In this document: positions 46,019 to 55,661 of the stretch, one piece after another
Position numbering within the stretch: position 1 is the first letter of the stretch
How the letters are laid out: each line of letters begins with the position of its first letter
From: JBDTSW01 sp963807385
GTDB lineage: Bacteria; Actinomycetota; Thermoleophilia; Solirubrobacterales; 70-9
Length of the DNA stretch: 64,000 nucleotides
Reading direction: 5' to 3'
Assembly (NCBI GenBank): GCA_963807385.1
Contig: CAWEBQ010000003.1
Location: 434,001-498,000 of the forward strand
Translations under genes and position numbers: made by a program
Notes under the pieces: model-generated
The model's database searches: none
Told to the model about the DNA's origin: nothing
The model's input: the letters and a program-made list of their open reading frames with translations, nothing else

Positions 46019-47182
46019 CTGCTGCGAATCGCTCACCTCACCGCGACCTTCCCGCCGTACCGCGGCGGGGCGGGAAACACCGCGTTCCGGTTCGCCCGCG
46101 AGCAGGCGGAGCGCGGCAACCACGTCGAGGTCTTCACGGCGCCGGCGGAGGGCGAGGCCCCCGACCCTGGCGGTGTCGCGGTCCATCGGATCGAGCCCGC
46201 GTTCGCCTACGGCAATGCCCCGCTTATCCCGTCGCTCGTCCGCGTCGAGGGCTTCGACGTCGTGCACCTGCACTACCCGTTCATCTTCGGCTCGGAGCTG
46301 ACCCTGCTCGGGCGTCTGCGCCGCTCGCGGCGCAGGCAGGCGCTGGTGGTTCACTACAAGAACCGCCTCGTGGGGGGCGGCGCCCGAGGGGCGATGTTCT
46401 CCGCCTACGAGCAGACCGTCGCCCCCGCCCTGATCCGGGCCGCCGATCGGGTTCTGGTGCTGTCGATCGACCACGCGGACTCGGTGCCCTACCTCCGAGG
46501 GACCCGGGAGCGGGATCCGGGCAAGCTGATCGTGATGCCGAACGGCGTCGACGCCGAGGCGTTCGCGCCCGGGCCGGACGAGGGCGTCCGCAAGGAGCTC
46601 GGGATCCCCGCCGACGCTCCCGTCGCCGCCTTCGTCGCCACCCTTGACCGCGCTCACCACTTCAAGCGCGTGGACGTGGCCATCGACGGCCTGGCCCGGG
46701 CGGCGTCCGGCTGGCACCTGGTGGTGGCCGGCGGGGGCGAGCTCGTCGACGAGTTCCGTGCCCGGGCCGCCACCGAGGGCGTCGGCGATCGGGTGCACTT
46801 CCTCGGCGCGGTCCCACACCCTGAGCTGCCTCGGGTGCTGCGCGCTGCCGACCTCTTCCTGCTCACCACCGAGCCCCCTGAGTCATTCGGCATCGTCCTC
46901 ATCGAGGCGATGGCCTGCGGCCTGGCGACGATCGCCAGCGACTACCCGGGCGTGCGAGCCGTGATCGACGACGGCCGGACCGGGCTGCTCGTCCCCCAGG
47001 GCGATCCCGCGGCGGTCGGCGCCGCCCTCGACCGCCTGGCGGCCGGCCCCGCCGAGCGCGAGCGAATGGGCGCGGCCGGGAGGGGCAAGGCCGAGGTGGA
47101 CTGGGACTGGACCCGCCTGACCGACCGGATGGATGCCGCCTACGCCGAGGCGATCACGACGCGGCGGGCGAAGCTCCCTTAG
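46019..47182 (+). CDS. Glycosyltransferase family 4 protein
   Basis: About 387 residues, GT-B fold. The N-terminal LLRIAHLTATFPPYRGGAG carries the glycine-rich acceptor loop. The C-terminal domain has the EAMACGLATIASDYPGVR motif with TEPPESFGIVLIEA for nucleotide-sugar binding. The first ATG (46262) would cut off the N-terminal domain. The family alignment therefore needs a start near 46019-46022, where only CTG is available, 8 bp after a GGAG. Its stop (TTAG) overlaps that of the convergent beta-helix gene. Confidence 0.85.
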   Translation: MLRIAHLTATFPPYRGGAGNTAFRFAREQAERGNHVEVFTAPAEGEAPDPGGVAVHRIEPAFAYGNAPLIPSLVRVEGFDVVHLHYPFIFGSELTLLGRLRRSRRRQALVVHYKNRLVGGGARGAMFSAYEQTVAPALIRAADRVLVLSIDHADSVPYLRGTRERDPGKLIVMPNGVDAEAFAPGPDEGVRKELGIPADAPVAAFVATLDRAHHFKRVDVAIDGLARAASGWHLVVAGGGELVDEFRARAATEGVGDRVHFLGAVPHPELPRVLRAADLFLLTTEPPESFGIVLIEAMACGLATIASDYPGVRAVIDDGRTGLLVPQGDPAAVGAALDRLAAGPAERERMGAAGRGKAEVDWDWTRLTDRMDAAYAEAITTRRAKLP

Positions 47183-48525
47183 AGCTCGAACGCTCCGATG
47201 TCGCAGTCGTCGCGGGTGCGGCCGCGCTGGTCCTTGTTGCCACAGGTGGCGTCGTTCGCGTTGTTGACGGCCGGCGAGCCGGGCTTGAGCTTGATCGTCG
47301 AGGTCGGCCCCCCGTACCGGCCCAGCTTGCCGAGCTGAGGTGCCTGGATGATGTCCGTACCCACCAGGCCGCCGCACCCCGTGGAGTCCCCGATCAGGTT
47401 GTATCCCAGGGAGCCGACGTTGCCGGAGCAGTCAGGGTTCGCGCCGCCCGCGCCGACCGTGTTGTCGGCCACGATCGAGTTCTCGAGATTGTGGAAGTCG
47501 GTGCTGACCTGGATCCCGCCCCCAAGCTCGCCGCCGGTGTTGTCGGCGTTCGCCTTGTTGAACGCGATGGTGGACGAGCTGATGTCGGTCGTCGGGAAAT
47601 CGCCCGGGCTGACGCCGATGAAGCTGTCGACCCCTCCGCCAAAGCCATTCGCCTTGTTCTTGGCGATGGTCGAGGTCACGATTGCGAGCCCCGCGCCCGG
47701 GTGCGGCTTGTAGGTGACGTTCGCCACGCCGCCTCCACCCCTGCCGGACGTATTCCCGCTGATGGTCGAGTCCGTGATCTGAGCCTGGCTGTTGGCGTTC
47801 AGCACGCCACCGCCCCACGCCCGAGCGCGATTCTGGGCGATGGTGGAGTGCTCGATCCTGGCCCCGGATCCGTTCACCGCATCGGACATGTAGATGCCGC
47901 CGCCGTCCTCCCGGGACCGGTTGCCGACGATCCGGCTGAACTTGATGCTCGTCCCCCGCTCGACGAAGGCGCCGCCACCACCGAACCTGGCCTCGTTGTC
48001 CTCGATGACGCTCTTCGTCATGTTCAGGAAGTTCGCCCGAATCGCGCCTCCTGCGCCATCGGTCGAGACGTTGCCACGCAGCTTGCTGTTCGTCACGATC
48101 AGGGTGCTGGCGAGCACCGCGCCGCCCGACTCCTTGAACTTCCCGCCGACCAGCGTGAGCCCCGACAGCGTCAGTCCAGGCTCGCTCGGGTGGGCGACGT
48201 TGAAGATCCGACTGTCGCCGTTGCCGTCGATCGTCGCCGAGCCCCCGTCCGACCTGACCGTCATCGACTTGTCGGAGGTCAGGACGCCTCGACGGAGCTC
48301 GTAACGGTGGCCGCCGTCGAGCAGAACCGTGTCGTCGCCGGGCTTCTCGTCGGCGTCCCGGAACGCCTCCCGGAGGGAGCAGTCACCTGCCTTGCACCCG
48401 TTCGGCGCCGGGTCGTCGGTGCGCGTCGGCTTGAATGTGCTGGCCTCGGCGGGCACGGCCAGCGCGCCGACGACTGCCGCCGCGGCCATGATTCCGCCAA
48501 AGCGTCTCCCCCTGGAAACCCGCAT
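47179..48525 (-). CDS. Secreted CSLREA-domain beta-helix protein
   Basis: About 448 residues. The signal peptide (GGIMAAAAVVGALAVPAEAS) is followed by the hallmark CKAGDCSLREAFRDAD. Then come many right-handed parallel beta-helix coils of the SxI..N.A..GGGG type (STIAQNRARAWGGGV and similar). The C-terminus ends DDCDIGAFEL, the choice-of-anchor Q signature. It is probably surface-exposed; such repeats occur in adhesins or polysaccharide-binding proteins. The start may instead be a GTG at 48546. It is divergent from the glycosyltransferase at 48581, 55 bp apart. Confidence 0.85.
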   Translation of the reverse strand: MRVSRGRRFGGIMAAAAVVGALAVPAEASTFKPTRTDDPAPNGCKAGDCSLREAFRDADEKPGDDTVLLDGGHRYELRRGVLTSDKSMTVRSDGGSATIDGNGDSRIFNVAHPSEPGLTLSGLTLVGGKFKESGGAVLASTLIVTNSKLRGNVSTDGAGGAIRANFLNMTKSVIEDNEARFGGGGAFVERGTSIKFSRIVGNRSREDGGGIYMSDAVNGSGARIEHSTIAQNRARAWGGGVLNANSQAQITDSTISGNTSGRGGGGVANVTYKPHPGAGLAIVTSTIAKNKANGFGGGVDSFIGVSPGDFPTTDISSSTIAFNKANADNTGGELGGGIQVSTDFHNLENSIVADNTVGAGGANPDCSGNVGSLGYNLIGDSTGCGGLVGTDIIQAPQLGKLGRYGGPTSTIKLKPGSPAVNNANDATCGNKDQRGRTRDDCDIGAFEL

Positions 48526-48580
48526 CCGCGAGAAACTTTCCCACAAGGCCAGCCCCTCCGCAAGTGAGAACCGCCACTCC

Positions 48581-49813
48581 TTGACACCCCGCCGAATCCT
48601 CCTCGTCTCCTACTTCCACCCGCCCAGCCGGGACACCGGGGCGCTCCGGCCAGCGGCCATGGTCAAGTACCTGCGGCGTTTCGGGCACGAGGTGGAGGTG
48701 CTGACCACCTCGGCCTACGGCAGTGACGGCGACCCGACCGTCCACCGCACCCGCGACGCCCAGCTCTGGCGGGCCAGGCGCGCCGGCAAGAACACCGTCG
48801 ACGCCCTGTTCGACTCCGACACCTACGGCGGCAAGCCACACGCGCTCAGCAAGGTGATCGTCCCCGAGCCGCTGGCGCTGGCCTGGGCGCCGTTCGCGCG
48901 CAGGGGGGCGTTACGGCTACATCGCCAGCGCCCGTTCGACTGCGTGATCACCACCTCCCCTCCGGAATCGGTCCATGCCGTGGGCATGGCGCTGCACCGG
49001 CGCGGCGTGCCGTGGGTCGCCGACGTTCGTGACGCGTGGACCTTCGAGTCCCTGCGCCCCGAGTTCCCCACCGCAGCCCAGCGCAGGCTCGACGGCAGGC
49101 TCGAGCGCCGCTGGCTGGGCGCGGCCGATGTCGTCGTCTGCGTGTCCGAGCCGGCAGCGCAGGACCTGCAAAACCGCGGCATCGCCGATCCCGTAGTGAT
49201 CACGAACGGGTGGGATCCCGAAGCTGCGCCGGCCCCGGCGCCAACGGCCGGCCTGCTCGACCCGGACCGGGTGTCGCTGCTCTACACCGGGCGCTTCGGG
49301 AGCTACGGCAGGGATCCTCGGGCGCTGGTGGACGCGGTCGGCAACCTCGCCCGCGAACGTCCCGAGGACGCCTCCCGGCTGGAGGTGGTGATCGCCGGCC
49401 CCCTGACCGAGGACGAGGCGGAGCTCATGCGCCGCGACGTCTCCCCGGCCCGGATCGTCGTCGCGGGCAGCCAGCCCCGCGAAGCCGCGCTCGCGCTCCA
49501 GCGCGAGGCTGACGCGCTGCTCCTGATCGCACAGCCGGAGCGCTCCCAGTTGCTGAACATCAAGCTCTTTGAGTACCTCGCCGCCGGCCGTCCCATCCTG
49601 GCGCTGGCCGCGGATACCGACGCCGGCCGCGTGGTCGAGGAGACGGGCGGCGAGGTGGTCCGCGCGGACGACCCGGCCGCGATCGGCGCCGCGCTCCGGC
49701 GGCTCATCGCCGGCCCTCCGGCGGCGCCCGATCCGGCTGCGGTCGCGGCCTATACCTACCCCGCCCCCGCCGAGCGCATGGCGGAGGCCGTAGAGAGGGC
49801 GATCGAGCGATGA
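48581..49813 (+). CDS. Glycosyltransferase family 4 protein
   Basis: About 410 residues, GT-B fold. The N-terminal RILLVSYFHPPSRDTGALRP loop is typical of GT4. The donor-site block is LNIKLFEYLAAGRPILALA, and VVITNGWDPE sits between the domains. The family needs a start near 48581, where TTG is the only in-frame codon; longer frames run across the divergent beta-helix gene. It may act with the UXS gene and the GT at 46019. Its ATGA overlap with the metallopeptidase suggests co-translation. Confidence 0.85.
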   Translation: MTPRRILLVSYFHPPSRDTGALRPAAMVKYLRRFGHEVEVLTTSAYGSDGDPTVHRTRDAQLWRARRAGKNTVDALFDSDTYGGKPHALSKVIVPEPLALAWAPFARRGALRLHRQRPFDCVITTSPPESVHAVGMALHRRGVPWVADVRDAWTFESLRPEFPTAAQRRLDGRLERRWLGAADVVVCVSEPAAQDLQNRGIADPVVITNGWDPEAAPAPAPTAGLLDPDRVSLLYTGRFGSYGRDPRALVDAVGNLARERPEDASRLEVVIAGPLTEDEAELMRRDVSPARIVVAGSQPREAALALQREADALLLIAQPERSQLLNIKLFEYLAAGRPILALAADTDAGRVVEETGGEVVRADDPAAIGAALRRLIAGPPAAPDPAAVAAYTYPAPAERMAEAVERAIER

Positions 49814-50709
49814 AGTGGAAGCGCGGCAAGTCCTCCGGCAGGGACGTCATCGACATCCGAGGCGCGGGCTCTGGCGGTGGTGGCGGTCGCGCGGGGCTAC
49901 AGCTCCCTGGCGGGCTCGGGAAGATGGGCGGCGGCGCCGGGGTGATCCTCGTCTTGGTCGTGCTCGCGGTTCAACTGTTCGGCGGTGGCGGGGGCGGCGG
50001 GGGCGGCCTGGGCGACATCGGCTCCATCCTCCTCGGAGGCAAGGCCCCCGGGGCGAACAACCCTCAGCCCATCCCCGCAGGTGAGGACCCCGACCTCGAG
50101 CTGAAGGAGTTCTCAAGCTACGTCTTCACCGACGCCCAGGAGACGTGGTCGCGGGCGTTTGCGCAGGACGACCAGGACTACGACCGGGCCCAGCTCGTCC
50201 TCTACTCAGGCGGCGTCACGACGAGCGGGTGCGGAAGCGCGAGCTCGGCGGCGGGTCCCTTCTACTGCCCCGCCGACAGCAAGGTCTACATCGACCTCAC
50301 GTTCTACGAAGACATGCGCCGCCAGCTCGGCGCGTCGGGCGACTTCGCCTGGGCCTACGTGATCGCCCACGAGATGGGCCACCACGTCCAGAACGTCAGC
50401 GGCCTCGACGCCGGTCGCGGCGCGGGGGCAGAGGGCGACTCGGTCCGAACGGAGCTCCAGGCGGACTGCTATTCCGGGGTGTGGGCGGCAACGGTCTTCC
50501 GGGAGGGCGCGCTGGAGCCTGGCGACCTCGACGAGGCCTTCGCCGCATCCGAGGCCGTCGGGGACGACCGGCTCCAGGCCGGAGCCGGGCAGACCGTGAA
50601 CCCCGACTCCTTCACCCACGGCACCGCCGAGCAGCGCCGCACCTGGTTCGAGAACGGCTACTCCTCGGGCGACCCGGCCACCTGCGACACGTTCTCGGGC
50701 GAGATCTAG
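49810..50709 (+). CDS. Neutral zinc metallopeptidase (YpfJ-like)
   Basis: 299 residues. A cytoplasmic basic segment is followed by one transmembrane helix (GVILVLVVLAVQLF) with Gly-rich flanks. The peptidase domain has HEMGHHVQN, an HEXXH zinc motif, and a downstream acidic ligand in ELQADCYSGVWA. The protein is anchored with its domain outside. Substrate unknown. The ATG is inside the previous gene's stop. Its own stop shares CTAG with the convergent RTX-like gene. Confidence 0.88.
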   Translation: MKWKRGKSSGRDVIDIRGAGSGGGGGRAGLQLPGGLGKMGGGAGVILVLVVLAVQLFGGGGGGGGGLGDIGSILLGGKAPGANNPQPIPAGEDPDLELKEFSSYVFTDAQETWSRAFAQDDQDYDRAQLVLYSGGVTTSGCGSASSAAGPFYCPADSKVYIDLTFYEDMRRQLGASGDFAWAYVIAHEMGHHVQNVSGLDAGRGAGAEGDSVRTELQADCYSGVWAATVFREGALEPGDLDEAFAASEAVGDDRLQAGAGQTVNPDSFTHGTAEQRRTWFENGYSSGDPATCDTFSGEI

Positions 50710-51683
50710 CCCTTCGCCGCGCTGGCCTGCGCCTCGGCCTTCGAGGCTCGCCCCCCGGCAAGCGAAACCTCGCAGTCGATCGTGACGTCGCGGGCGTCGG
50801 CCTCGTAGAGGTCTCGCCCCGGCCCGCAATCGATGATGTCCACGCCCGGCGAGCCCGCGTCGAGCACTAGGTCGTTGCCCGGCCCGGCATTGATCCGGTC
50901 GGCGCCGGCGTCGCCCATGATCGAGTCGTTGCCGCCGCGACCCCTCAGCCGATCGGGACCGCGCCCGCCGAACAGGTAGTTGCGGTGGCCATCGCCGGTG
51001 AACGTGTCGCGGGCGCTACCGCCTGTGGCGCCGAAGGCCCCGATCACGTTGTCCCCCTCCCCCAGCGCGCCATCGTTTGCGAGGCCGTCCAGGAGCACCG
51101 ATGTCGGCCTCGTCCGCTCCGCGTAGCTGATCGTTGCGCCCCCCGGCCCGCCGTCGTAGAGGTCGGGACCGTCGTCGAGCGCGCCCGCCACGATGAAGTC
51201 GTAGCCGGGGCCCGCATGGACCGAGTCCTCGCCGGGCCCCGGATCGATCGTGTCCTCCGCCCGCCCCGTATCGATCGTGTCGTCACCTGGGCCTCCGAGG
51301 ATCCGGACGAACGACGCCCTGAATCCCGGGTAGCGGGCTTCCACCTTGCTGGTGATCTCATCGTCCCCACCTCCCGCGTCGAGGTCGAGCTCGAAGTAGA
51401 GCTCGCCGTCCAGGAGGCAATCAACGCGGAAGCTCCCGAGCGGCCCCTGTTCGCAGCGCCGGCCCTCGGCGAGGATGGGATTGGAGGCGTCGCGAATCCT
51501 GATCTCGCGCGCATGGGCCGGGAGCCTCACCTGCAGCCGGTTCGCCTCAGCGGACCCGTCGGCCAGCGCGACGCTCGTGCTCGAGCCGTCGTGCTCAGCC
51601 CGGACGGTGGTGGCCCGCGCGGAGGCGGCGAACAACGCGCTCAGCGCCATCACGCCCGCCAGTCCCTTCGTCGCAATCCGCAT
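50706..51683 (-). CDS. Secreted RTX-like calcium-binding protein
   Basis: 325 residues with a signal peptide (LAGVMALSALFAASARA). The middle holds GG.GDD-type nonapeptide repeats (GGPGDDTIDTG, DTIDPGPGEDSV, GRGGNDSIMGDAG), the RTX beta-roll that binds calcium. The C-terminus carries VDIIDCGPGRDLYEAD. It is likely extracellular or cell-surface; the role is unknown. It is followed on the other strand by the mutase gene 44 bp away. Confidence 0.85.
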   Translation of the reverse strand: MRIATKGLAGVMALSALFAASARATTVRAEHDGSSTSVALADGSAEANRLQVRLPAHAREIRIRDASNPILAEGRRCEQGPLGSFRVDCLLDGELYFELDLDAGGGDDEITSKVEARYPGFRASFVRILGGPGDDTIDTGRAEDTIDPGPGEDSVHAGPGYDFIVAGALDDGPDLYDGGPGGATISYAERTRPTSVLLDGLANDGALGEGDNVIGAFGATGGSARDTFTGDGHRNYLFGGRGPDRLRGRGGNDSIMGDAGADRINAGPGNDLVLDAGSPGVDIIDCGPGRDLYEADARDVTIDCEVSLAGGRASKAEAQASAAKG

Positions 51684-51726
51684 GAATGGCAGGTACCCCG
51701 GGGATCGCCCTTATCCTTCACGTTCG

Positions 51727-53415
51727 ATGGCGACGCGACCAGCAGACGTCTCGCGCCCCGACGGCAGCGCCGACCGTGAAACGGAACGCGCGGTCGCGGA
51801 GGACGCCGACCGCTACATCGCCCCGATGGTCGGCCCCGACGACGAGCGGGTGTTCACGGACTCGGGGATCGAGATCGAGCCCCTCTACGACGAGGGCGAC
51901 GTCGCGCCGAACCTTCCCGAACGCCTCGGCGAGCCCGGCGCCTACCCGTTCACCCGCGGCGTCCACGAGGGCATGTACCGCGACCGCCTCTGGACGATGC
52001 GCCAGTACGCGGGCTTCTCGAGCCCCGAGGACACGAACAACCGCTACCGCTACCTGATCGAGCACGGATCGACCGGCCTGTCGATGGCGTTCGACCTGCC
52101 CACCCAGCTCGGTCGCGACTCCGATGACCCGCTTTGTGACGGCGAGGTCGGGCGCACGGGCGTGCCCATCGACACGATCGAGGACATGCGCATCTGCTTC
52201 GAGGAGATCCCGCTCGATGCGGTCTCGACCTCGATGACGATCAACGCGCCGGCCGCGATCCTGCTGCTGCTCTACGAACTCGTCGGCGAGGAGCAGGGAG
52301 TTGCCTCGGACCAGCTGCGCGGCACCGTCCAGAACGACGTGCTCAAGGAGTACGTGGCGCGCGGGAACTACATCTATCCGCCGGAGCCGACGATGCGGCT
52401 GACGACGGACATCTTCGAGTACTGCGCCGAGAACGTCCCGAGGTGGAACACGATCTCGATCTCCGGGTACCACATCCGTGAGAAGGGCTGCTCGGCCGTG
52501 CAGGAGGTGGCGTTCACGCTGGCCAACGCCAAGGCCTACGTGCAGGCCGCGCTCGATCGCGGATTCGAGATCGACGACTTCGCCCCCCGCCTGGCGTTCT
52601 TCTTCAACTGCCACAACAACGTCTTCCAGGAGATCGCCAAGTTCCGCGCGGTGCGCCGGATGTGGGCGCGGATCATGCGCGAGCAGTTCGGGGCGACCGA
52701 GGACCGCTCGCAGATGATCCGCTTCCACACGCAGACCGGCGGCGTCACCCTCCAGGCCCAGCAGCCCGAGGTGAACATCATCCGGGTCGCCCTGCAGGGG
52801 TTCGCCGCCGTCTGCGGCGGCACCCAGTCGCTTCACACGAACGGGTTCGACGAGGCGCTTGCGCTGCCGACCGAGCGCTCAGCGCGAATCGCCCTGCGCA
52901 CCCAGCAGGTGATCGCCCACGAGTCCGGCGCCGCCGAGACGGTGGACCCCTTCGCGGGCTCGTACTTCGTCGAGTCGCTGACCGATGAGATCGAGGAGAG
53001 ATCCTGGGAGCTGATCGCGAAGGTGGACGAGATGGGCGGCTCGACCAAGGCGCTCGAGTTCATCCAGCGCGAGATCGAGGAATCCGCGGCCTCCTACCAC
53101 GAGCGCTACCGCTCGGGCCAGGACGTCGTGGTCGGCGTCAACAAGTACGTCACCGACCAGATCGACGACGTGGACATCCTCAAGGTGGACCCAGAGGCGG
53201 AGCGGCGCCAGGTCGAGCGGCTGGCGAGGTTCAAGGCCGACCGGGATGCCGACAAGGTCGAGGCCCGGCTCTCCGAGCTTCGCGAAGCCGCCGAGGGCGA
53301 GGGCAACCTCCTGCATCCGATCAAGGAGGCCCTGCGGGAGAACGCCTCAATCGGAGAGGTGTGCGGCGCGATGCGGGACGTGTTCGGCGAGTACCGGGGC
53401 GGCGCATTTTTTTGA
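51727..53415 (+). CDS. Methylmalonyl-CoA mutase, large catalytic subunit
   Basis: 562 residues covering the substrate-binding TIM barrel. Blocks include YPFTRGVHEGMYRDRLWTMRQ, RYLIEHGSTGLSMAFDLPTQ, HTQTGGVTLQAQQPEVNI and TQSLHTNGFDEALALP. The C-terminal cobalamin-binding domain is absent, as in two-subunit mutases, so a separate B12 subunit must be encoded elsewhere. It isomerises methylmalonyl-CoA and succinyl-CoA. The gene at 57845 probably encodes a propionyl-CoA carboxylase beta chain, completing a propionate route. A run of seven T's ends the frame. Confidence 0.93.
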   Translation: MATRPADVSRPDGSADRETERAVAEDADRYIAPMVGPDDERVFTDSGIEIEPLYDEGDVAPNLPERLGEPGAYPFTRGVHEGMYRDRLWTMRQYAGFSSPEDTNNRYRYLIEHGSTGLSMAFDLPTQLGRDSDDPLCDGEVGRTGVPIDTIEDMRICFEEIPLDAVSTSMTINAPAAILLLLYELVGEEQGVASDQLRGTVQNDVLKEYVARGNYIYPPEPTMRLTTDIFEYCAENVPRWNTISISGYHIREKGCSAVQEVAFTLANAKAYVQAALDRGFEIDDFAPRLAFFFNCHNNVFQEIAKFRAVRRMWARIMREQFGATEDRSQMIRFHTQTGGVTLQAQQPEVNIIRVALQGFAAVCGGTQSLHTNGFDEALALPTERSARIALRTQQVIAHESGAAETVDPFAGSYFVESLTDEIEERSWELIAKVDEMGGSTKALEFIQREIEESAASYHERYRSGQDVVVGVNKYVTDQIDDVDILKVDPEAERRQVERLARFKADRDADKVEARLSELREAAEGEGNLLHPIKEALRENASIGEVCGAMRDVFGEYRGGAFF

Positions 53416-53469
53416 AAGTCCGCACGCGGCCCAGGCGGCCCTAGGCCACCGCTGGGCGGCCCTGATCCT

Positions 53470-53666
53470 CCGCCTCCACCATCGTCCTCATCGTCGGGTA
53501 GGTCGAGCGGGCGAAGTCTCAGCACCGGCGCGATGGCCTCCAGGTCGGCGATCGTCTCTGCAAGCGGGATTGGCACGAGTAGCCAACGATCCACCATGAC
53601 GTGCGGCACGTCATCCATCAGGTTCGCCTGCGCCTGCTCGACCAGCCTGCGCTCATCCTCGGGCAC
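53470..53666 (-). other. Coding-like remnant, minus strand
   Basis: The minus frame from an ATG at 53666 reads about 60 protein-like residues (VEQAQANLMDDVPHVMVDRW, then LLVPIPLAETIADLEAIAPV). It then falls into a Gly/Pro-rich run and antisense mutase sequence. It may be the 5' relic of a lost gene. No family is recognised, and it overlaps no strong signal. Confidence 0.25.
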
Positions 53667-53699
53667 GCCCTCGCTGACTCTCTACCGTCCAGAGACCGC

Positions 53700-54404
53700 A
53701 TGACCGACTACACCCCGCCTATTCGCGACGACGCCTCGCGGCGCATCTTCCAGATCGGCGCTGGCGGCGGCATCGGGCGTCCGCTCGCCGAACAGCTTGT
53801 CGGGCTTGGCCATCACGTAACCGGAATGCACCGCAGCCCCGAACAGGCTCAAGCCATTCGCGACACGGGTGCCACGCCGGTCGGGGGCGATCTGATCGCC
53901 GACTCCCCCGAACAGCTCCGAGCGCGACTCGCGGGCCATGACGCGGTCGTGTTCAGCGCGGGCGCACACGGCACCGGCATGGACATGACCACGGCCATCG
54001 ACGGAGACGGCCTACGCAAAGCGGCCGACGCGGCGGCTGCCGCTGGGGTGCGCCGGTTCGTATTGGTCTCCGTGTTCATGGACGCACTGCGCAACGGAGA
54101 GCGATCGGAAGGGTTTGAGCACTACATGGCAGTCAAGCGCGAGGCCGATATCCATCTGGCATCGTCGGATTTGGACTGGCTCATCGTTCGGCCCGGCACC
54201 CTTTCCGACGACCCTGGGACCGGACGCGTCACGGTCGGCCACGCAGTCCCATACGGGTCGGTGCCGCGCGCAGATGTCGCAGGGTTCATCGCCGCAGCCT
54301 TGTTCGAGCCTCAGCTCAACCGGTTCGCCATTGAACTGACCTCAGGCGACGTATCAATCGACGACGCTGTGACTTCGCTGCTCCCCCGGCCGTGGCAGCC
54401 CTAA
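53700..54404 (+). CDS. NAD(P)-binding atypical SDR family protein
   Basis: About 234 residues. The Rossmann motif is IFQIGAGGGIGRPLAEQLVG, atypical SDR style, followed by TGMHRSPEQAQ, a GGDLIADS patch, and a VVFSAGAHG strand. The region YMAVKREADIHLASSDLDWL matches NmrA/NAD-dependent epimerase-like proteins with a Lys but a weak catalytic Tyr motif. Substrate unknown. The ATG at 53700 is preferred. It is followed at 54433 by a small frame and a secreted protein. Confidence 0.8.
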   Translation: MTDYTPPIRDDASRRIFQIGAGGGIGRPLAEQLVGLGHHVTGMHRSPEQAQAIRDTGATPVGGDLIADSPEQLRARLAGHDAVVFSAGAHGTGMDMTTAIDGDGLRKAADAAAAAGVRRFVLVSVFMDALRNGERSEGFEHYMAVKREADIHLASSDLDWLIVRPGTLSDDPGTGRVTVGHAVPYGSVPRADVAGFIAAALFEPQLNRFAIELTSGDVSIDDAVTSLLPRPWQP

Positions 54405-54432
54405 GGGACTCGATCAGCAACTGGCGAGCGGG

Positions 54433-54636
54433 GTGGCACCGACGGAACCCTTGCCATCGACGACCGAGAGGCTCGACGGAAACCGTCTCCGCCAGGCCGA
54501 GTTAGACGCTTTCCATGCAAAGCACTATGTAATGGCAGGCCGATTCCGAGATCTCGGTCCCCGGCATCCCGTCGAGAGCTATCGGTGGACCTCGATCGGT
54601 GCGAACAATGACTGGAATGCGGGGGCGTTCTTCTGA
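54433..54636 (+). CDS. Small open frame, 67 residues, unknown
   Basis: GTG start; ends TGATG on the start of the next gene, a spacing usual for co-translation. It has a charged, partly aromatic sequence with no signal peptide. No family recognised. It could be a real small gene or a chance frame. Confidence 0.3.
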   Translation: MAPTEPLPSTTERLDGNRLRQAELDAFHAKHYVMAGRFRDLGPRHPVESYRWTSIGANNDWNAGAFF

Positions 54637-55481
54637 TGAGACGACTGGGAACTCTCGCCGCGCCCCTATGCCTATGCGTAGCGCTCTGGGCTCCGTCCGG
54701 AGCTGACGCCGCGACGGTCTGCTCGTACAGCTCGGCCACCGACACCCTGGCCGTGACAGGCGATCCCGACGTCGGGACTCACCTCGCCGTTTACGCTCCG
54801 ACCGGGGAAATCAAGGTGTTCCACGCCGCCGCCGCCGGCCTCTTCGCGATCGACTGCGGCGCTACCGACCCGACCACCACCAACACGGACACGATCACGG
54901 TCTCGCACACCAGCCCGGACGAGGCCACGCGCCTTCAGATCGGCGACCTCGAGGCCTTCGCGCCCGGCGTCACCGACGAGGGCGGCGTTGCCTGCCCGGA
55001 CGAGATCGAGATCGAGGTCGCACTCGGGGGCCACGCCGACATGATCTTTCTTTTCGACTCGAACTCGACCGCCAACGACATCCTGATCGGCGGCGACGGA
55101 GTGGATCTCAACGCCTCGGGCACGCTCTGCGACGACCTCGAGCTGGCCGATCTCGACGGCTCGAGCTTCACGGTTTGGGGCGGCGGCGGGGCAGACGTGA
55201 TCAGCGCGAACGGCGGCGGCGTGACCGGCCCCGTGGGCCTCGGCGTCTTCGGGGTCCAGATCGAGGGCGGCCCCGGCGCCGATATCCTGCGTGGCGGGGG
55301 CTCGGCCGACGAGCTCTCCGGCGGCGCCGGCAAGGACAAGCTCCTGGGCATGGGAGGCCTCGACCGCCTTTTCGCCGAGGACGGCAAGCGCGATGCCAGG
55401 ATCGACTGCGGGCCGGGTGCCGCCGTCGGTGAGGGCGCGCTCTTCGACCGCCGCAAGGACCCAAGGCCCCAGAGCTGCTGA
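54636..55481 (+). CDS. Secreted calcium-binding (RTX-like) protein
   Basis: 281 residues. The signal peptide is LAAPLCLCVALWAPSGADA. The mature part starts with an Ala/Thr-rich beta domain. It then has RTX-type repeats: IGGDGVDLNASG, EGGPGADILRGG, GGGSADELSGGAGKDKLLG, and ends with DCGPGAA. Likely extracellular. It resembles the RTX-like proteins at 50706 and 60014 in plan but not closely in sequence. Confidence 0.82.
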   Translation: MRRLGTLAAPLCLCVALWAPSGADAATVCSYSSATDTLAVTGDPDVGTHLAVYAPTGEIKVFHAAAAGLFAIDCGATDPTTTNTDTITVSHTSPDEATRLQIGDLEAFAPGVTDEGGVACPDEIEIEVALGGHADMIFLFDSNSTANDILIGGDGVDLNASGTLCDDLELADLDGSSFTVWGGGGADVISANGGGVTGPVGLGVFGVQIEGGPGADILRGGGSADELSGGAGKDKLLGMGGLDRLFAEDGKRDARIDCGPGAAVGEGALFDRRKDPRPQSC

Positions 55482-55661
55482 GCCGGCGCCTGAGGCGCGC
55501 ACTCCATCCAACCCTCGTGGAAGTGAGTGTTCGCCCTCGTCGTGAGCTCGCTGGACGACGATCGCCGCATGACGTCGATCGCATCCGGGCCGCCTGCGCT
55601 TACGGTTTCAAGGCGGATGAGGCATGGAAGGACTCACGCGGCCGTGCCCGAAACCCCGGGG

